Positions 1-5,142 of a stretch of 5,142 nucleotides of DNA are shown in pieces. Below the pieces are notes generated by a model. It searched no databases and was not told the origin of the DNA. It was given only the letters and a program-made list of their open reading frames with translations. The position numbers and the translations under genes were made by a program. Numbering within the stretch: the stretch's first letter is position 1; the number at the start of each line of letters is the position of its first letter. The stretch spans positions 1-5,142 of the forward strand of contig CAMWVK010000157.1 in assembly GCA_947177675.1 (NCBI GenBank), read 5' to 3'. Source of the DNA: an uncultured Mucispirillum sp. (lineage in GTDB: Bacteria > Chrysiogenota > Deferribacteres > Deferribacterales > Mucispirillaceae).

Positions 1-2
1 GG

Positions 3-242
3 ATAGATAATAAATCATTTAAATATAAAATTAAGTTTATTTTCAATATGGATTCATTTATTATACCGCTTTTTGTGCGTGTTTTTCATTATGCAGAACA
101 GCTTTCTATTACTGCCATTTACAGAAACAATATAGATAATATTTTAAAACTTGATAAAATAAATACAAGAGATATATGCTTTCTTACATGCTTTATTATT
201 TTTACAGGTGCTTTTTATGCAGCAGCAGAATATTTATTATAA
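3..242 (+). CDS. EcfT/CbiQ-type ECF transporter transmembrane protein, C-terminal fragment
   Basis: The frame is open from the first bases to a TAA at 240-242, so this is the last 79 residues of a gene that begins outside the window. The stretch IPLFVRVFHYAEQLS (fragment residues 21-35) matches the usual C-terminal pattern of EcfT/CbiQ proteins (PL-V-FRRAEELA followed by the coupling helix). A final hydrophobic segment follows at about residues 58-76. EcfT is the membrane subunit of energy-coupling factor transporters: its cytoplasmic helices link the EcfA ATPases to a substrate-binding S component for vitamins or metal ions. In many bacteria ecfT is directly followed by truA, as here, which supports the call. 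The Ala-Arg-Gly coupling motif expected after the RAEELA-like stretch reads Tyr-Arg-Asn (about 40-42), so it is degenerate. Substrate cannot be told. An ATG at 48 is internal and is not taken as the start. Confidence 0.62.
   Translation: MDNKSFKYKIKFIFNMDSFIIPLFVRVFHYAEQLSITAIYRNNIDNILKLDKINTRDICFLTCFIIFTGAFYAAAEYLL
206..210 (+). promoter_or_regulatory. Shine-Dalgarno site of truA, inside the ecfT end
   Basis: AGGTG lies 6 bases before the ATG at 217 and decides the truA start. The alternative GTG at 208 is part of this same ribosome binding site and has none of its own. Because the site lies inside the last codons of the upstream gene, ribosomes finishing ecfT may feed truA translation. Confidence 0.6.
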
Positions 243-1017
243 AGCATGCCTTTGCTCCTACTGTGGTGATAATTATAATGGCTGGCAGCGGCAGAAAAAT
301 GCAGTAGGTGTGCAAAATATTATAGAAAATATACTTTCCAAACTTTATGAAAGCAACATACTTATAACAGGAAGCGGAAGAACTGATACTGGTGTCCATG
401 CTTTGAGGCAGGTATTTAATTTTGCAGCAGAAAAATATTTTGATAATAATACACTAATGCGTGCTTTAAACAGCCTTCTGCCAAAAGATATTGCAATACT
501 TGAGATTATAGATGTCACAAAAGATTTTCATGCAGGAAAATCTATAAAATCTAAAACTTATGAATATAAAATAATAAATACTAATATCCATAATCCTTTT
601 ATGATAAACCGTGCATTATGGATAAGAAACCATATTGACAGAAAATATTTAGAAAATACACTTGCATATTTTCAAGGAACTTATGATTTTCAGTCATTCT
701 GTGTAAAAAAAACAAAAAAAGAAAATACTGTCCGCACAATTAATTATGTTAAATTAATATATGATAATGAAAATATCTCCATACTTATTAATGCAGACGG
801 GTTTCTACATAATATGGTGCGGATTATTACAGGCACAGCTTTGAAAATAGTAAAAGATAACTTAAAACCAGAAACTGTGCTTAAAATTATGGAGCAGAAA
901 GACAGAAGAATAGCTGGACCTACTGCTCCAGCTTATGCACTTTATCAAAAAGCAGCAATTTATAATAATGATAATATACCAGACCTTAAAGGTATCCCTT
1001 TAAAATATCTAATTTAA
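217..1017 (+). CDS. truA: tRNA pseudouridine(38-40) synthase TruA
   Basis: TruA converts uridines 38, 39 and 40 in the anticodon stem-loop of many tRNAs to pseudouridine in the cytoplasm. The 266-residue product has the normal family length. The signature GRTDTGVHA is at residues 54-62, with the catalytic aspartate at D57. YNGWQRQ (20-26) is the usual N-terminal substrate loop. FHAGKS (105-110) sits where the family usually has FHAR, followed by the conserved Tyr in TYEYK (115). GFLHNMVRIITG (195-206) and the C-terminal GPTAPAYALYQ (234-244) are further family blocks. The ATG at 217 is chosen because AGGTG stands 6 bases before it. The gene overlaps the upstream ecfT end by 26 bases, as in a translationally coupled operon. 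Its stop overlaps the stop of the convergent ROK gene. Two A-tracts (705-712 and 714-720) encode a Lys-rich insertion and leave the frame intact. Confidence 0.95.
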   Translation: MQQQNIYYKACLCSYCGDNYNGWQRQKNAVGVQNIIENILSKLYESNILITGSGRTDTGVHALRQVFNFAAEKYFDNNTLMRALNSLLPKDIAILEIIDVTKDFHAGKSIKSKTYEYKIINTNIHNPFMINRALWIRNHIDRKYLENTLAYFQGTYDFQSFCVKKTKKENTVRTINYVKLIYDNENISILINADGFLHNMVRIITGTALKIVKDNLKPETVLKIMEQKDRRIAGPTAPAYALYQKAAIYNNDNIPDLKGIPLKYLI

Positions 1018-1895
1018 AGCCCAAAAAATAAGGCTGTGCCGCCTGCCATACCTGCCTGATTTTTTAATACTGCACACTCTATTTTTACCCTGCCTTTATA
1101 TGCTGGGAAAATAATTTTATTAAATTCTTCTTCCATAGGCTGCATATAATACTCAGCAAGTTCTGAAAGCCCGCCTCCAAATTTTATTTTTTCAGGACAA
1201 AATAAAGCAGAAATATTTGCAAATGCTCCTGCAAGCAGTATGCCATACTCCCTAAATGCCTCTAATGCATAAGTATCACCGCTTGAAGCAAGCTCGCCTA
1301 ATTGAACAGGATTAATTTCTTTTCCTGTAATATTTTTATATATTGCTTTTAAACCACCAGTAGAACAGTATTCATCTAAACAGCCGCGTCTTCCGCAGCC
1401 GCACTGCCTGCCGTGAAAATCAATAGATATATGACCTATTTCAAATAACGAAATATTTGACTGTAGTAGTTTTCCATTCAATATTAAACCGCCGCCAAAT
1501 CCTGAACCTAATGTGCAAAACACCATATTTTTAACTGATTTTTTTTCTCCAAATACATATTCACCATAAGCTGCTAAATTTGCATCATTTTCTGCCAGCA
1601 CTTTTGTGTTAAATATGCTTTCTAAATCTTTTCTGATATGTTTCTCATTTAATATGTGCAGGTTAGGTGCAAATATTTCATCTTTTTCTATATCATATCC
1701 GCCGGGAAGTGCTACTGCAATGCCTGCTGGTGTTTCAGATATTCCTGCCATAATGCTTTTTACTGCATCTATAAAGCCGTTATACGATTCCTCTTTTATA
1801 ACTGTCCGTTTTTCTTCACTGATAATGCCATTAATATCAACAAGTCCGCTTTTTATTGAAGATGCACCTATGTCTAATGATAAAACTTTTGCCAT
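1014..1895 (-). CDS. ROK-family sugar kinase (glucokinase-like)
   Basis: This is a 293-residue cytoplasmic kinase that probably phosphorylates a hexose or amino sugar with ATP. The ATP phosphate-binding motif LDIGASSIKSGLVD is at 7-20. ENDAN (102-106) carries the catalytic base D104. The glycine-rich LGSGFGGGLILNG lies at 129-141. The ROK signature follows: E152 and H155 contact the sugar, and H155, C165, C167 and C172 form the zinc site in CGCGRRGCLD. The family usually has Glu after GCL; here it is Asp. The C-terminal FGGGLSE (239-245) is the second nucleotide-binding block. No helix-turn-helix precedes the kinase fold, so it is an enzyme and not a NagC/XylR-type repressor. AGGT stands 6 bases before the ATG. 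It runs convergent to truA (4-base overlap) and divergent from the AlkD gene. The exact sugar (glucose, fructose, N-acetylmannosamine or other) cannot be read from the sequence. Confidence 0.9.
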   Translation of the reverse strand: MAKVLSLDIGASSIKSGLVDINGIISEEKRTVIKEESYNGFIDAVKSIMAGISETPAGIAVALPGGYDIEKDEIFAPNLHILNEKHIRKDLESIFNTKVLAENDANLAAYGEYVFGEKKSVKNMVFCTLGSGFGGGLILNGKLLQSNISLFEIGHISIDFHGRQCGCGRRGCLDEYCSTGGLKAIYKNITGKEINPVQLGELASSGDTYALEAFREYGILLAGAFANISALFCPEKIKFGGGLSELAEYYMQPMEEEFNKIIFPAYKGRVKIECAVLKNQAGMAGGTALFFGL

Positions 1896-1920
1896 AATAT
1901 TACCTGCCCTATATTAAAAC

Positions 1921-1957
1921 TATCATAATAATATTTTTTATGATATTATATCATAAA
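1921..1957. promoter_or_regulatory. Candidate operator: palindrome with an extra half-site in the divergent promoter region
   Basis: The 84-base gap between the divergent ROK and AlkD starts contains TTTATGATA (1937-1945), a 3-base centre, and TATCATAAA (1949-1957): perfect 9-base arms giving a 21-base palindrome. A third half-site, TATCATAA, lies at 1921-1928, in the same orientation as the right arm. A dimeric repressor or activator binding here could control both genes. The region is very AT-rich, so chance contributes, but perfect 9-base arms with a short centre are more than expected casually. The binding protein is not encoded in the window. Confidence 0.45.
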
Positions 1958-1971
1958 TATAAACAAAACAA
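1945..1971 (-). promoter_or_regulatory. Possible sigma-70 type promoter of the ROK kinase gene
   Basis: On the minus strand TTGTTT (1971-1966) is followed after 15 bases by a perfect TATAAT (1950-1945). The spacing is shorter than the ideal 17. The -10 box lies across the centre of the palindrome, which would suit repression by a protein bound there. AT-rich DNA gives such boxes often, so this is tentative. The AlkD gene on the other strand shows no clear box pair. Confidence 0.35.
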
Positions 1972-1979
1972 GGGTTTTT

Positions 1980-2726
1980 ATGGAAAAAGCAGTTGAGCAG
2001 TATTGTAAAAATATAGAGCAGTTTATTATAAATAATTCTGATGCCAAAAAAATAGAAAATATGAAAATTTATCTTAAAAATCAAGCAGAAATTATATACG
2101 GAATACCTATGAAAAGGTTAAAGTCTTTATTCTCAAAACACCTGCAGGAATTTGACAACCTTGAAGCAGAGTGTATTTACAGTCTTATAAATGAGCTTTT
2201 TCTATCAAAAGCATTTGAAAAGCAGGTTATAGCCTGTATGCTTTTAGAAAGATATTATTATAAATTTGAAGAAAGAAATATTATAAAGCTTATAGAATAT
2301 TATATATTAAATAATATTATTATTAACTGGGCAATTGCTGACCAAGTATCAACTAATACTTTCAGTAAATTTCATAATAAAGCATTTCTTCATGATTTTG
2401 CTGTAAATAACCACTATCTTTTAAGGCGGTGCAGTGTAACTGTATTTGCAGAAATGCCGCTGACAGATGAAGATATAGATATGCTTATAAACAGCATAAA
2501 AGAATTTTTTCAAGAAAAAGATGAATATGTTATGCGTGCAGCAGGCTGGGCATGCAGAAATATTTTAAATTATAATGAAAGCAGATATTTTCAGTTTATA
2601 AATGAATGCTGCCATCTTATGCCTAGAATAATGCTTAGAAATGCAATAGAGTTTTTAGATGAAGATATAAGAATAAATATTTTAGTTTCATCAAGAGAAA
2701 AAAGGGACAGTATTAAGAAGAAGTAA
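1980..2726 (+). CDS. AlkD-family DNA alkylation repair glycosylase
   Basis: This 248-residue all-helical protein belongs to the AlkD (ALK HEAT-like repeat, DNA_alkylation) family, monofunctional glycosylases that excise positively charged alkylated bases such as 3-methyladenine and 7-methylguanine. Key pocket residues known from Bacillus cereus AlkD (W109, D113, R148, W187) have counterparts: W117 and D121 with the same spacing in NWAIADQVS, R149/R150 in LLRRCSV, and W190 in RAAGWACRNIL. The tail MLRNAIEFL (218-226) matches the family's last conserved helix. With the pocket retained, activity is likely. AGGG stands 5 bases before the ATG at 1980. The gene is transcribed alone, divergent from the ROK kinase, and is followed 2 bases after its stop by a hairpin. 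It ends in a basic tail (SREKRDSIKKK). No other repair gene is adjacent. Confidence 0.88.
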   Translation: MEKAVEQYCKNIEQFIINNSDAKKIENMKIYLKNQAEIIYGIPMKRLKSLFSKHLQEFDNLEAECIYSLINELFLSKAFEKQVIACMLLERYYYKFEERNIIKLIEYYILNNIIINWAIADQVSTNTFSKFHNKAFLHDFAVNNHYLLRRCSVTVFAEMPLTDEDIDMLINSIKEFFQEKDEYVMRAAGWACRNILNYNESRYFQFINECCHLMPRIMLRNAIEFLDEDIRINILVSSREKRDSIKKK

Positions 2727-2728
2727 AT

Positions 2729-2755
2729 ATGCTAATGTATTTTACATTCGCATTT
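2729..2755 (+). terminator. Probable terminator of the AlkD-family gene
   Basis: Two bases after the AlkD stop codon, ATGCTAATGT (2729-2738) pairs with ACATTCGCAT (2744-2753) around a 5-base loop, a 10-bp stem with one mismatch. The T-tract after it is short and interrupted (TT, then GTATATATTTT), so termination may be partial. The position supports the call more than the stem strength. Confidence 0.45.
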
Positions 2756-2874
2756 GTATATATTTTAAAAGCATATAATTTTCCATAGTGTATTATTGAT
2801 AACAATATTTATTGAATAAAAAATATGAGCTTATCATACCACCGCAAAACTTAAGTATTCAAGTTTCTATTATT

Positions 2875-3015
2875 TCATTTATTATGCTCCAAATAGTGTA
2901 CATATTCACAATTTTTCTTCACAGCTGCTGCAACTGCTTATACTCAAACAGTTATCTGGCTAATTATTCCAAAAAAATCATATACAATTAAGTCATAAAG
3001 AGACTGTTTTTTAAT
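2875..3015 (-). pseudogene. Possible decayed coding remnant
   Basis: On the minus strand one frame reads QSLYDLIVYDFFGIISQITV, then two stops close together (TGA at 2946-2944 and TAA at 2940-2938), then AVAAAVKKNCEYVHYLEHNK and a final stop at 2877-2875. Both halves have codon use and composition like the window's real genes, and the second half coincides with the local G+C rise. This could be the end of a gene broken by mutation or a piece of a mobile element. I do not recognise the family. The same stretch has open frames on the other strand, so the coding claim is weak. Confidence 0.22.
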
Positions 3016-3038
3016 CTATTATCAGCTTTATTAAATAA

Positions 3039-3061
3039 ATTTTATAATTTAAGTATAAAAT
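3039..3061 (-). terminator. Weak candidate terminator downstream of the histidine kinase gene
   Basis: A perfect 8-bp arm pair, ATTTTATA and TATAAAAT, surrounds a 7-base loop about 35 bases past the kinase stop. On the minus strand it is followed by TTATTT. The stem is made only of A-T pairs, so it is thermally weak, but it is the best hairpin after this gene. Confidence 0.25.
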
Positions 3062-3095
3062 AATTTTTAGAGCAGAATAAAATGAAGCAACTTTA

Positions 3096-4490
3096 TTAAG
3101 AGAGTGGTGCTTTAAATTCAAAAGTAAACCTTAAACCATTATCTATACGCTCTACCTTTGATTTGCCATGATGTCTTTCTACTATTGTTCCAGCTATTAC
3201 TATGCCCCAGTAGTCAAAGCTTTGAGAAAGCATTGTATGCTTCCATGGGCTGAACATACTTTCTATTATATAATCAGGTGCTTCCACACCTTCTAAATCT
3301 ATATTCATAGTGAAAAAATCGCTGTTTGCTGAAAGTATTATTTTAAAATGCAGCGACTGGCAGTTGGAAAAATAACGGATATTATCTTTTAAGATATAGC
3401 ATACAGCTAATTTTAAAAACATTTTATTACCAAGTATATGAAATGTTCTGCTTTCTGAAAAATCATATTCTAATTCATACATGTCAGTAAATTTATAAAG
3501 ATAAGCTGTAAAATTTCTATCTACATTCTTTTCAGCCAGAGATATAGCCAGCTGGCTCATAAAATCATTTATATCAACATTTTCTGTAAGCTTAAATGAT
3601 ATTGCATGAGTATAGTCATTATAACCGCCAATGATTTCTTCTATTAAATGTAGTTTATTATCAACTATTTTCCATAAATTCTGCATGTGTGCATCAGATT
3701 CTGTTTTTAATTTTATCTGCCTGATAAAGCCCCCTGCAGCTGTTAAGGCATTCATTACATTATGAGATAAATGTCGGGAAAAGCCTGCCACAATAGACTG
3801 TTCTTCTATTTTACGCATTTGAAGAATTTTTGTTATTTTAGTAGTTATATCATCAAATATAATCTCAAAATTATAACTGTCATCACTTAATGCAATAACA
3901 TGACCTGCAATACTTATGCTTTCCCCTTTCTTATTTATCAGCTTGCCTGAAAAATTAGAATCAGAACCCTGCAGTGCAGCACCCATACAGCGTTTTACTT
4001 CTGCTGCTGTATTCTCATCAAATATTTTAAATATATTTTCTTCCATTAAAAAATCATCATCTTGATATACTTTTGCAAACTTTCTATTGTAAAAGAAAAT
4101 ATCGCCAGTTAAATCTATCTCTACAATGCTTTCAGGTGATGTATTTAACATATGCTCTAACTTATTCATAAAATAGGTCATACGCTGCATACCACCTTCT
4201 TTTTCCATATATGTAGAATATTTGCCTGCTATTTTTGTCATAAAAAAGGTATCAAGACTTGCATAAACTGCTGTTTTTATAAAGTTAATATCATTTGAAC
4301 AGTCTATAAAATAACTGCCATTATAAGGATTTTTATCTTTTATAATAATTACAAAACAGGATGGAGAATATTCATCAGGAAATTCTGTAACAATAGCATG
4401 TGCTTCATTCTTACTGCACAGCTTAAAATGGTTACTTAATTCTTTTGCAATGCCTTCATAGTGCGGAAGGTTTACATAAACATGTCTCAC
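3096..4490 (-). CDS. Soluble PAS-domain sensor histidine kinase with degenerate ATPase domain
   Basis: This 464-residue protein has no membrane segment, so it should sense a cytoplasmic signal. Residues 1-100 match no family I can name. A PAS domain spans about 108-222 (MLNTSPESIVEIDLTGDIFFYN at its start is the typical opening). The dimerisation/phosphoacceptor helix follows, with the H-box FSRHLSHNVMNALTA and the likely phosphorylated H243. The C-terminal ATPase-like domain (about 345-464) is poor. The N-box NLLxNA reads YILKDN (365-370). The G1 box DxGxG reads DLEGVEAP (398-405). FSPW (413-416) resembles the F-box. The G2 region YWGIVIAGTIVERHHG (427-442) has lost its first glycine. It may bind ATP weakly or act as a phosphotransfer or scaffold partner. 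The GTG start at 4490 has GGGGAG 6 bases upstream. No response regulator is in the window. The fliL-like gene lies 69 bases upstream on the same strand; a FlrB/FleS-like motility role is only a guess. Confidence 0.78.
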   Translation of the reverse strand: MRHVYVNLPHYEGIAKELSNHFKLCSKNEAHAIVTEFPDEYSPSCFVIIIKDKNPYNGSYFIDCSNDINFIKTAVYASLDTFFMTKIAGKYSTYMEKEGGMQRMTYFMNKLEHMLNTSPESIVEIDLTGDIFFYNRKFAKVYQDDDFLMEENIFKIFDENTAAEVKRCMGAALQGSDSNFSGKLINKKGESISIAGHVIALSDDSYNFEIIFDDITTKITKILQMRKIEEQSIVAGFSRHLSHNVMNALTAAGGFIRQIKLKTESDAHMQNLWKIVDNKLHLIEEIIGGYNDYTHAISFKLTENVDINDFMSQLAISLAEKNVDRNFTAYLYKFTDMYELEYDFSESRTFHILGNKMFLKLAVCYILKDNIRYFSNCQSLHFKIILSANSDFFTMNIDLEGVEAPDYIIESMFSPWKHTMLSQSFDYWGIVIAGTIVERHHGKSKVERIDNGLRFTFEFKAPLS

Positions 4491-4496
4491 AATATT

Positions 4497-4502
4497 CTCC
4501 CC
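4497..4502 (-). promoter_or_regulatory. Shine-Dalgarno site fixing the GTG start of the histidine kinase
   Basis: GGGGAG on the minus strand ends 6 bases before the GTG at 4490-4488. The ATG that begins at 4483 is out of frame, so GTG is the supported start. Confidence 0.7.
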
Positions 4503-4513
4503 AGTGTTCTTTT

Positions 4514-4543
4514 ATGCTACCATATATAATGCACTATTGTCAA
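4514..4543 (-). promoter_or_regulatory. Sigma-70 type promoter of the histidine kinase gene
   Basis: A perfect TTGACA -35 box (4543-4538, minus strand) is followed after 18 bases by TAGCAT (4519-4514), which keeps the most important -10 positions (TA...AT). Transcription would start near 4507, leaving a leader of about 17 bases that just holds the ribosome binding site. The promoter lies in the gap after the fliL-like gene, so the kinase can be expressed independently. I see no strong terminator in that gap, so read-through from fliL is also possible. Confidence 0.6.
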
Positions 4544-4559
4544 GGTGCTTATTATATTC

Positions 4560-5078
4560 TTAGCCACAGAGAAAGCTCTCAAAATATATTTCAACAACAG
4601 CATTATTTTTTAAAACATTATTCATTTTAGATTTCAAATCACGCTTTATATATGCCATAATAGACGGTCTGTCTATATCTATTACAGGATAATTTTTCAT
4701 CATATTTCTTATTTCATTAACAGTCTGTGCTGTAATTTCTTCTATGGCTTTAGCATCTTTTTTGTTATGTGCTTCAAAAACAATATCTATTTTAAAGTAA
4801 CACTGAGTGTCTGTCTCTCTTAATTTATAGGCATCACAGTATATATCATTTATATAAACATAATAAAGCTGGCTGTTTTTTTTCTCGCGTTTTACCCTAT
4901 ACATATCATAAATAGAAGGTTCCTGTTTTTTTAAAGCTGCTTTTGAGAAATCTGCCCGCTTAATTTCTATTTTACCATAAAACTTCCATATAACTAAAGC
5001 AATGGCAGTCATTACTAAAAGCCATATAACTAATTTTACTAATTTTTTGGATGTTGTCTCTTTTCGCTCTTTACTCAT
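4560..5078 (-). CDS. FliL-like flagellar basal-body-associated membrane protein
   Basis: FliL proteins are single-pass inner-membrane proteins that sit around the flagellar stator and support torque and stator function. From the ATG at 5078 the product is 172 residues, close to the family's usual length. A basic N-terminus (SKERKETTSKK) precedes one membrane helix (about 13-33), giving an inside-N orientation. The outer domain has the FliL order: a strand-rich part (71-102), a long helix (105-129), and the tail KSKMNNVLKNNAVVEIYFESF (149-169), like the family ending N-x-x-L...V-x-x-VYF-x-x-F. Overall similarity is modest, so another FliL-fold membrane protein is possible. No Shine-Dalgarno site is visible before 5078, and only about 12-17 genomic bases remain upstream before adapter sequence, so the true start could lie further up. 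The in-frame GTG at 5105 is inside the adapter and is not a start. The usual flagellar neighbours (fliM, motAB) are not in the window. Confidence 0.55.
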   Translation of the reverse strand: MSKERKETTSKKLVKLVIWLLVMTAIALVIWKFYGKIEIKRADFSKAALKKQEPSIYDMYRVKREKKNSQLYYVYINDIYCDAYKLRETDTQCYFKIDIVFEAHNKKDAKAIEEITAQTVNEIRNMMKNYPVIDIDRPSIMAYIKRDLKSKMNNVLKNNAVVEIYFESFLCG

Positions 5079-5090
5079 ACAAAATAATAT

Positions 5091-5142
5091 CTTTATCTTA
5101 TACACATCTACGAGCCCACGAGACTCCTGAGCATCGCGTATG
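5091..5142 (+). other. Illumina Nextera adapter read-through (non-genomic)
   Basis: 5091-5109 matches the Nextera transposon mosaic end (CTGTCTCTTATACACATCT) at 17 of 19 positions, with 5096-5109 exact. 5110-5124 matches the next 15 bases of the read-2 adapter (CCGAGCCCACGAGAC) with one mismatch at 5110. 5125-5132 is TCCTGAGC, the Nextera i7 index N704. 5133-5142 (ATCGCGTATG) matches the start of the P7 sequence ATCTCGTATG with one mismatch. The order is exactly that of a read running through a short insert into the adapter. The genomic sequence ends between about 5090 and 5095. Nothing beyond should be interpreted biologically. Confidence 0.96.

Larger units (their letters stand above)
2727..3095. 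other. 369-base AT-rich intergenic region, mostly without assigned function
   Basis: This gap lies between the 3' ends of the AlkD gene (plus) and the histidine kinase gene (minus). It holds the AlkD terminator at its left end, an AT-only hairpin at 3039-3061 and a possible decayed coding stretch at 2875-3015. The block around 2921-2938 (CAGCTGCTGCAACTGC) is clearly richer in G+C than the surroundings. No open frame here has a convincing ribosome binding site. No tRNA or known RNA family was recognised. Confidence 0.5.

Noticed and set aside
202..399. Minus-strand open frame of 65 codons opposite the start of truA
   Set aside because: It is antisense to the conserved TruA N-terminal region and looks like a chance frame.
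1018..1035. AGCC/GGCT inverted repeat at the end of the ROK gene, possible terminator
   Set aside because: It is a 4-bp stem with a long loop inside the coding end, with only a weak T-run after it.
1606..1917. Plus-strand open frames of 67 and 103 codons opposite the ROK kinase gene
   Set aside because: They are antisense to a well-supported kinase, with no family resemblance or ribosome site.
2794..2814. Alternating TATTG/CAATA/TATTG repeats in the intergenic region
   Set aside because: The units are only five bases long in very AT-rich DNA, so chance is likely.
2884..2991. Small plus-strand open frame of 35 codons with a hydrophobic, Cys-containing N-terminal part (MLQIVYIFTIFLHSCCNC)
   Set aside because: There is no ribosome binding site before the ATG and no known family. 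It lies over a possible remnant on the other strand, so a real small protein is not supported.
2991..3012. Short hairpin AGTC/GACT followed by six T on the plus strand, terminator-like
   Set aside because: The stem has only 4 bp with a 7-base loop, and there is no supported plus-strand gene just upstream.
4445..4630. Plus-strand open frame of 61 codons across the kinase start and the fliL end
   Set aside because: It covers the promoter and ends of two supported minus-strand genes and has no recognisable features.
5079..5105. Upstream in-frame GTG start extending the fliL-like protein by nine residues
   Set aside because: The GTG lies in adapter sequence and so is not genomic.

Overview
This is a low-GC bacterial fragment (about 30% G+C by eye) with short intergenic gaps and clear Shine-Dalgarno sites. 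It carries four complete protein genes, the 3' end of a fifth, and a fliL-like gene cut close to its 5' end. Heavy use of AT-rich codons and a FliL-like protein suggest a low-GC, probably flagellated bacterium. A Deferribacterota (Mucispirillum-like) or spirochaete (Brachyspira-like) source would fit, but no rRNA or other decisive marker is present, so this is only a guess.

Layout: (1) 3-1017, plus strand: the C-terminal end of an EcfT/CbiQ-type transmembrane protein of an ECF transporter, overlapping truA (tRNA pseudouridine synthase A) by 26 bases. (2) 1014-1895, minus strand: a ROK-family sugar kinase, convergent with truA with a 4-base overlap. (3) 1896-1979: a short divergent promoter region holding a striking palindrome. 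(4) 1980-2726, plus strand: an AlkD-type DNA alkylation repair glycosylase. (5) 2727-3095: an AT-rich gap with a probable terminator, a second weak hairpin and a possible decayed coding remnant. (6) 3096-4490, minus strand: a soluble PAS-containing histidine kinase with a degenerate ATPase domain and its own promoter. (7) 4560-5078, minus strand: a FliL-like single-pass membrane protein.

The last ~50 bases (about 5091-5142) are not genomic. They match the Illumina Nextera transposase end, the read-2 adapter, an 8-base index and the start of the P7 sequence, with a few mismatches. The window is therefore probably a whole small contig, or at least reaches a contig end, and nothing should be annotated upstream of the fliL-like gene.

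The genes do not form one pathway. ecfT-truA is an operon pair known from many bacteria. The ROK kinase and AlkD genes may share a regulator through the palindrome between them. The fliL-like gene and the sensor kinase are co-oriented, so the kinase might concern motility, but that is inference. I found no CRISPR, tRNA, rRNA, intact mobile element or convincing new multi-gene system.
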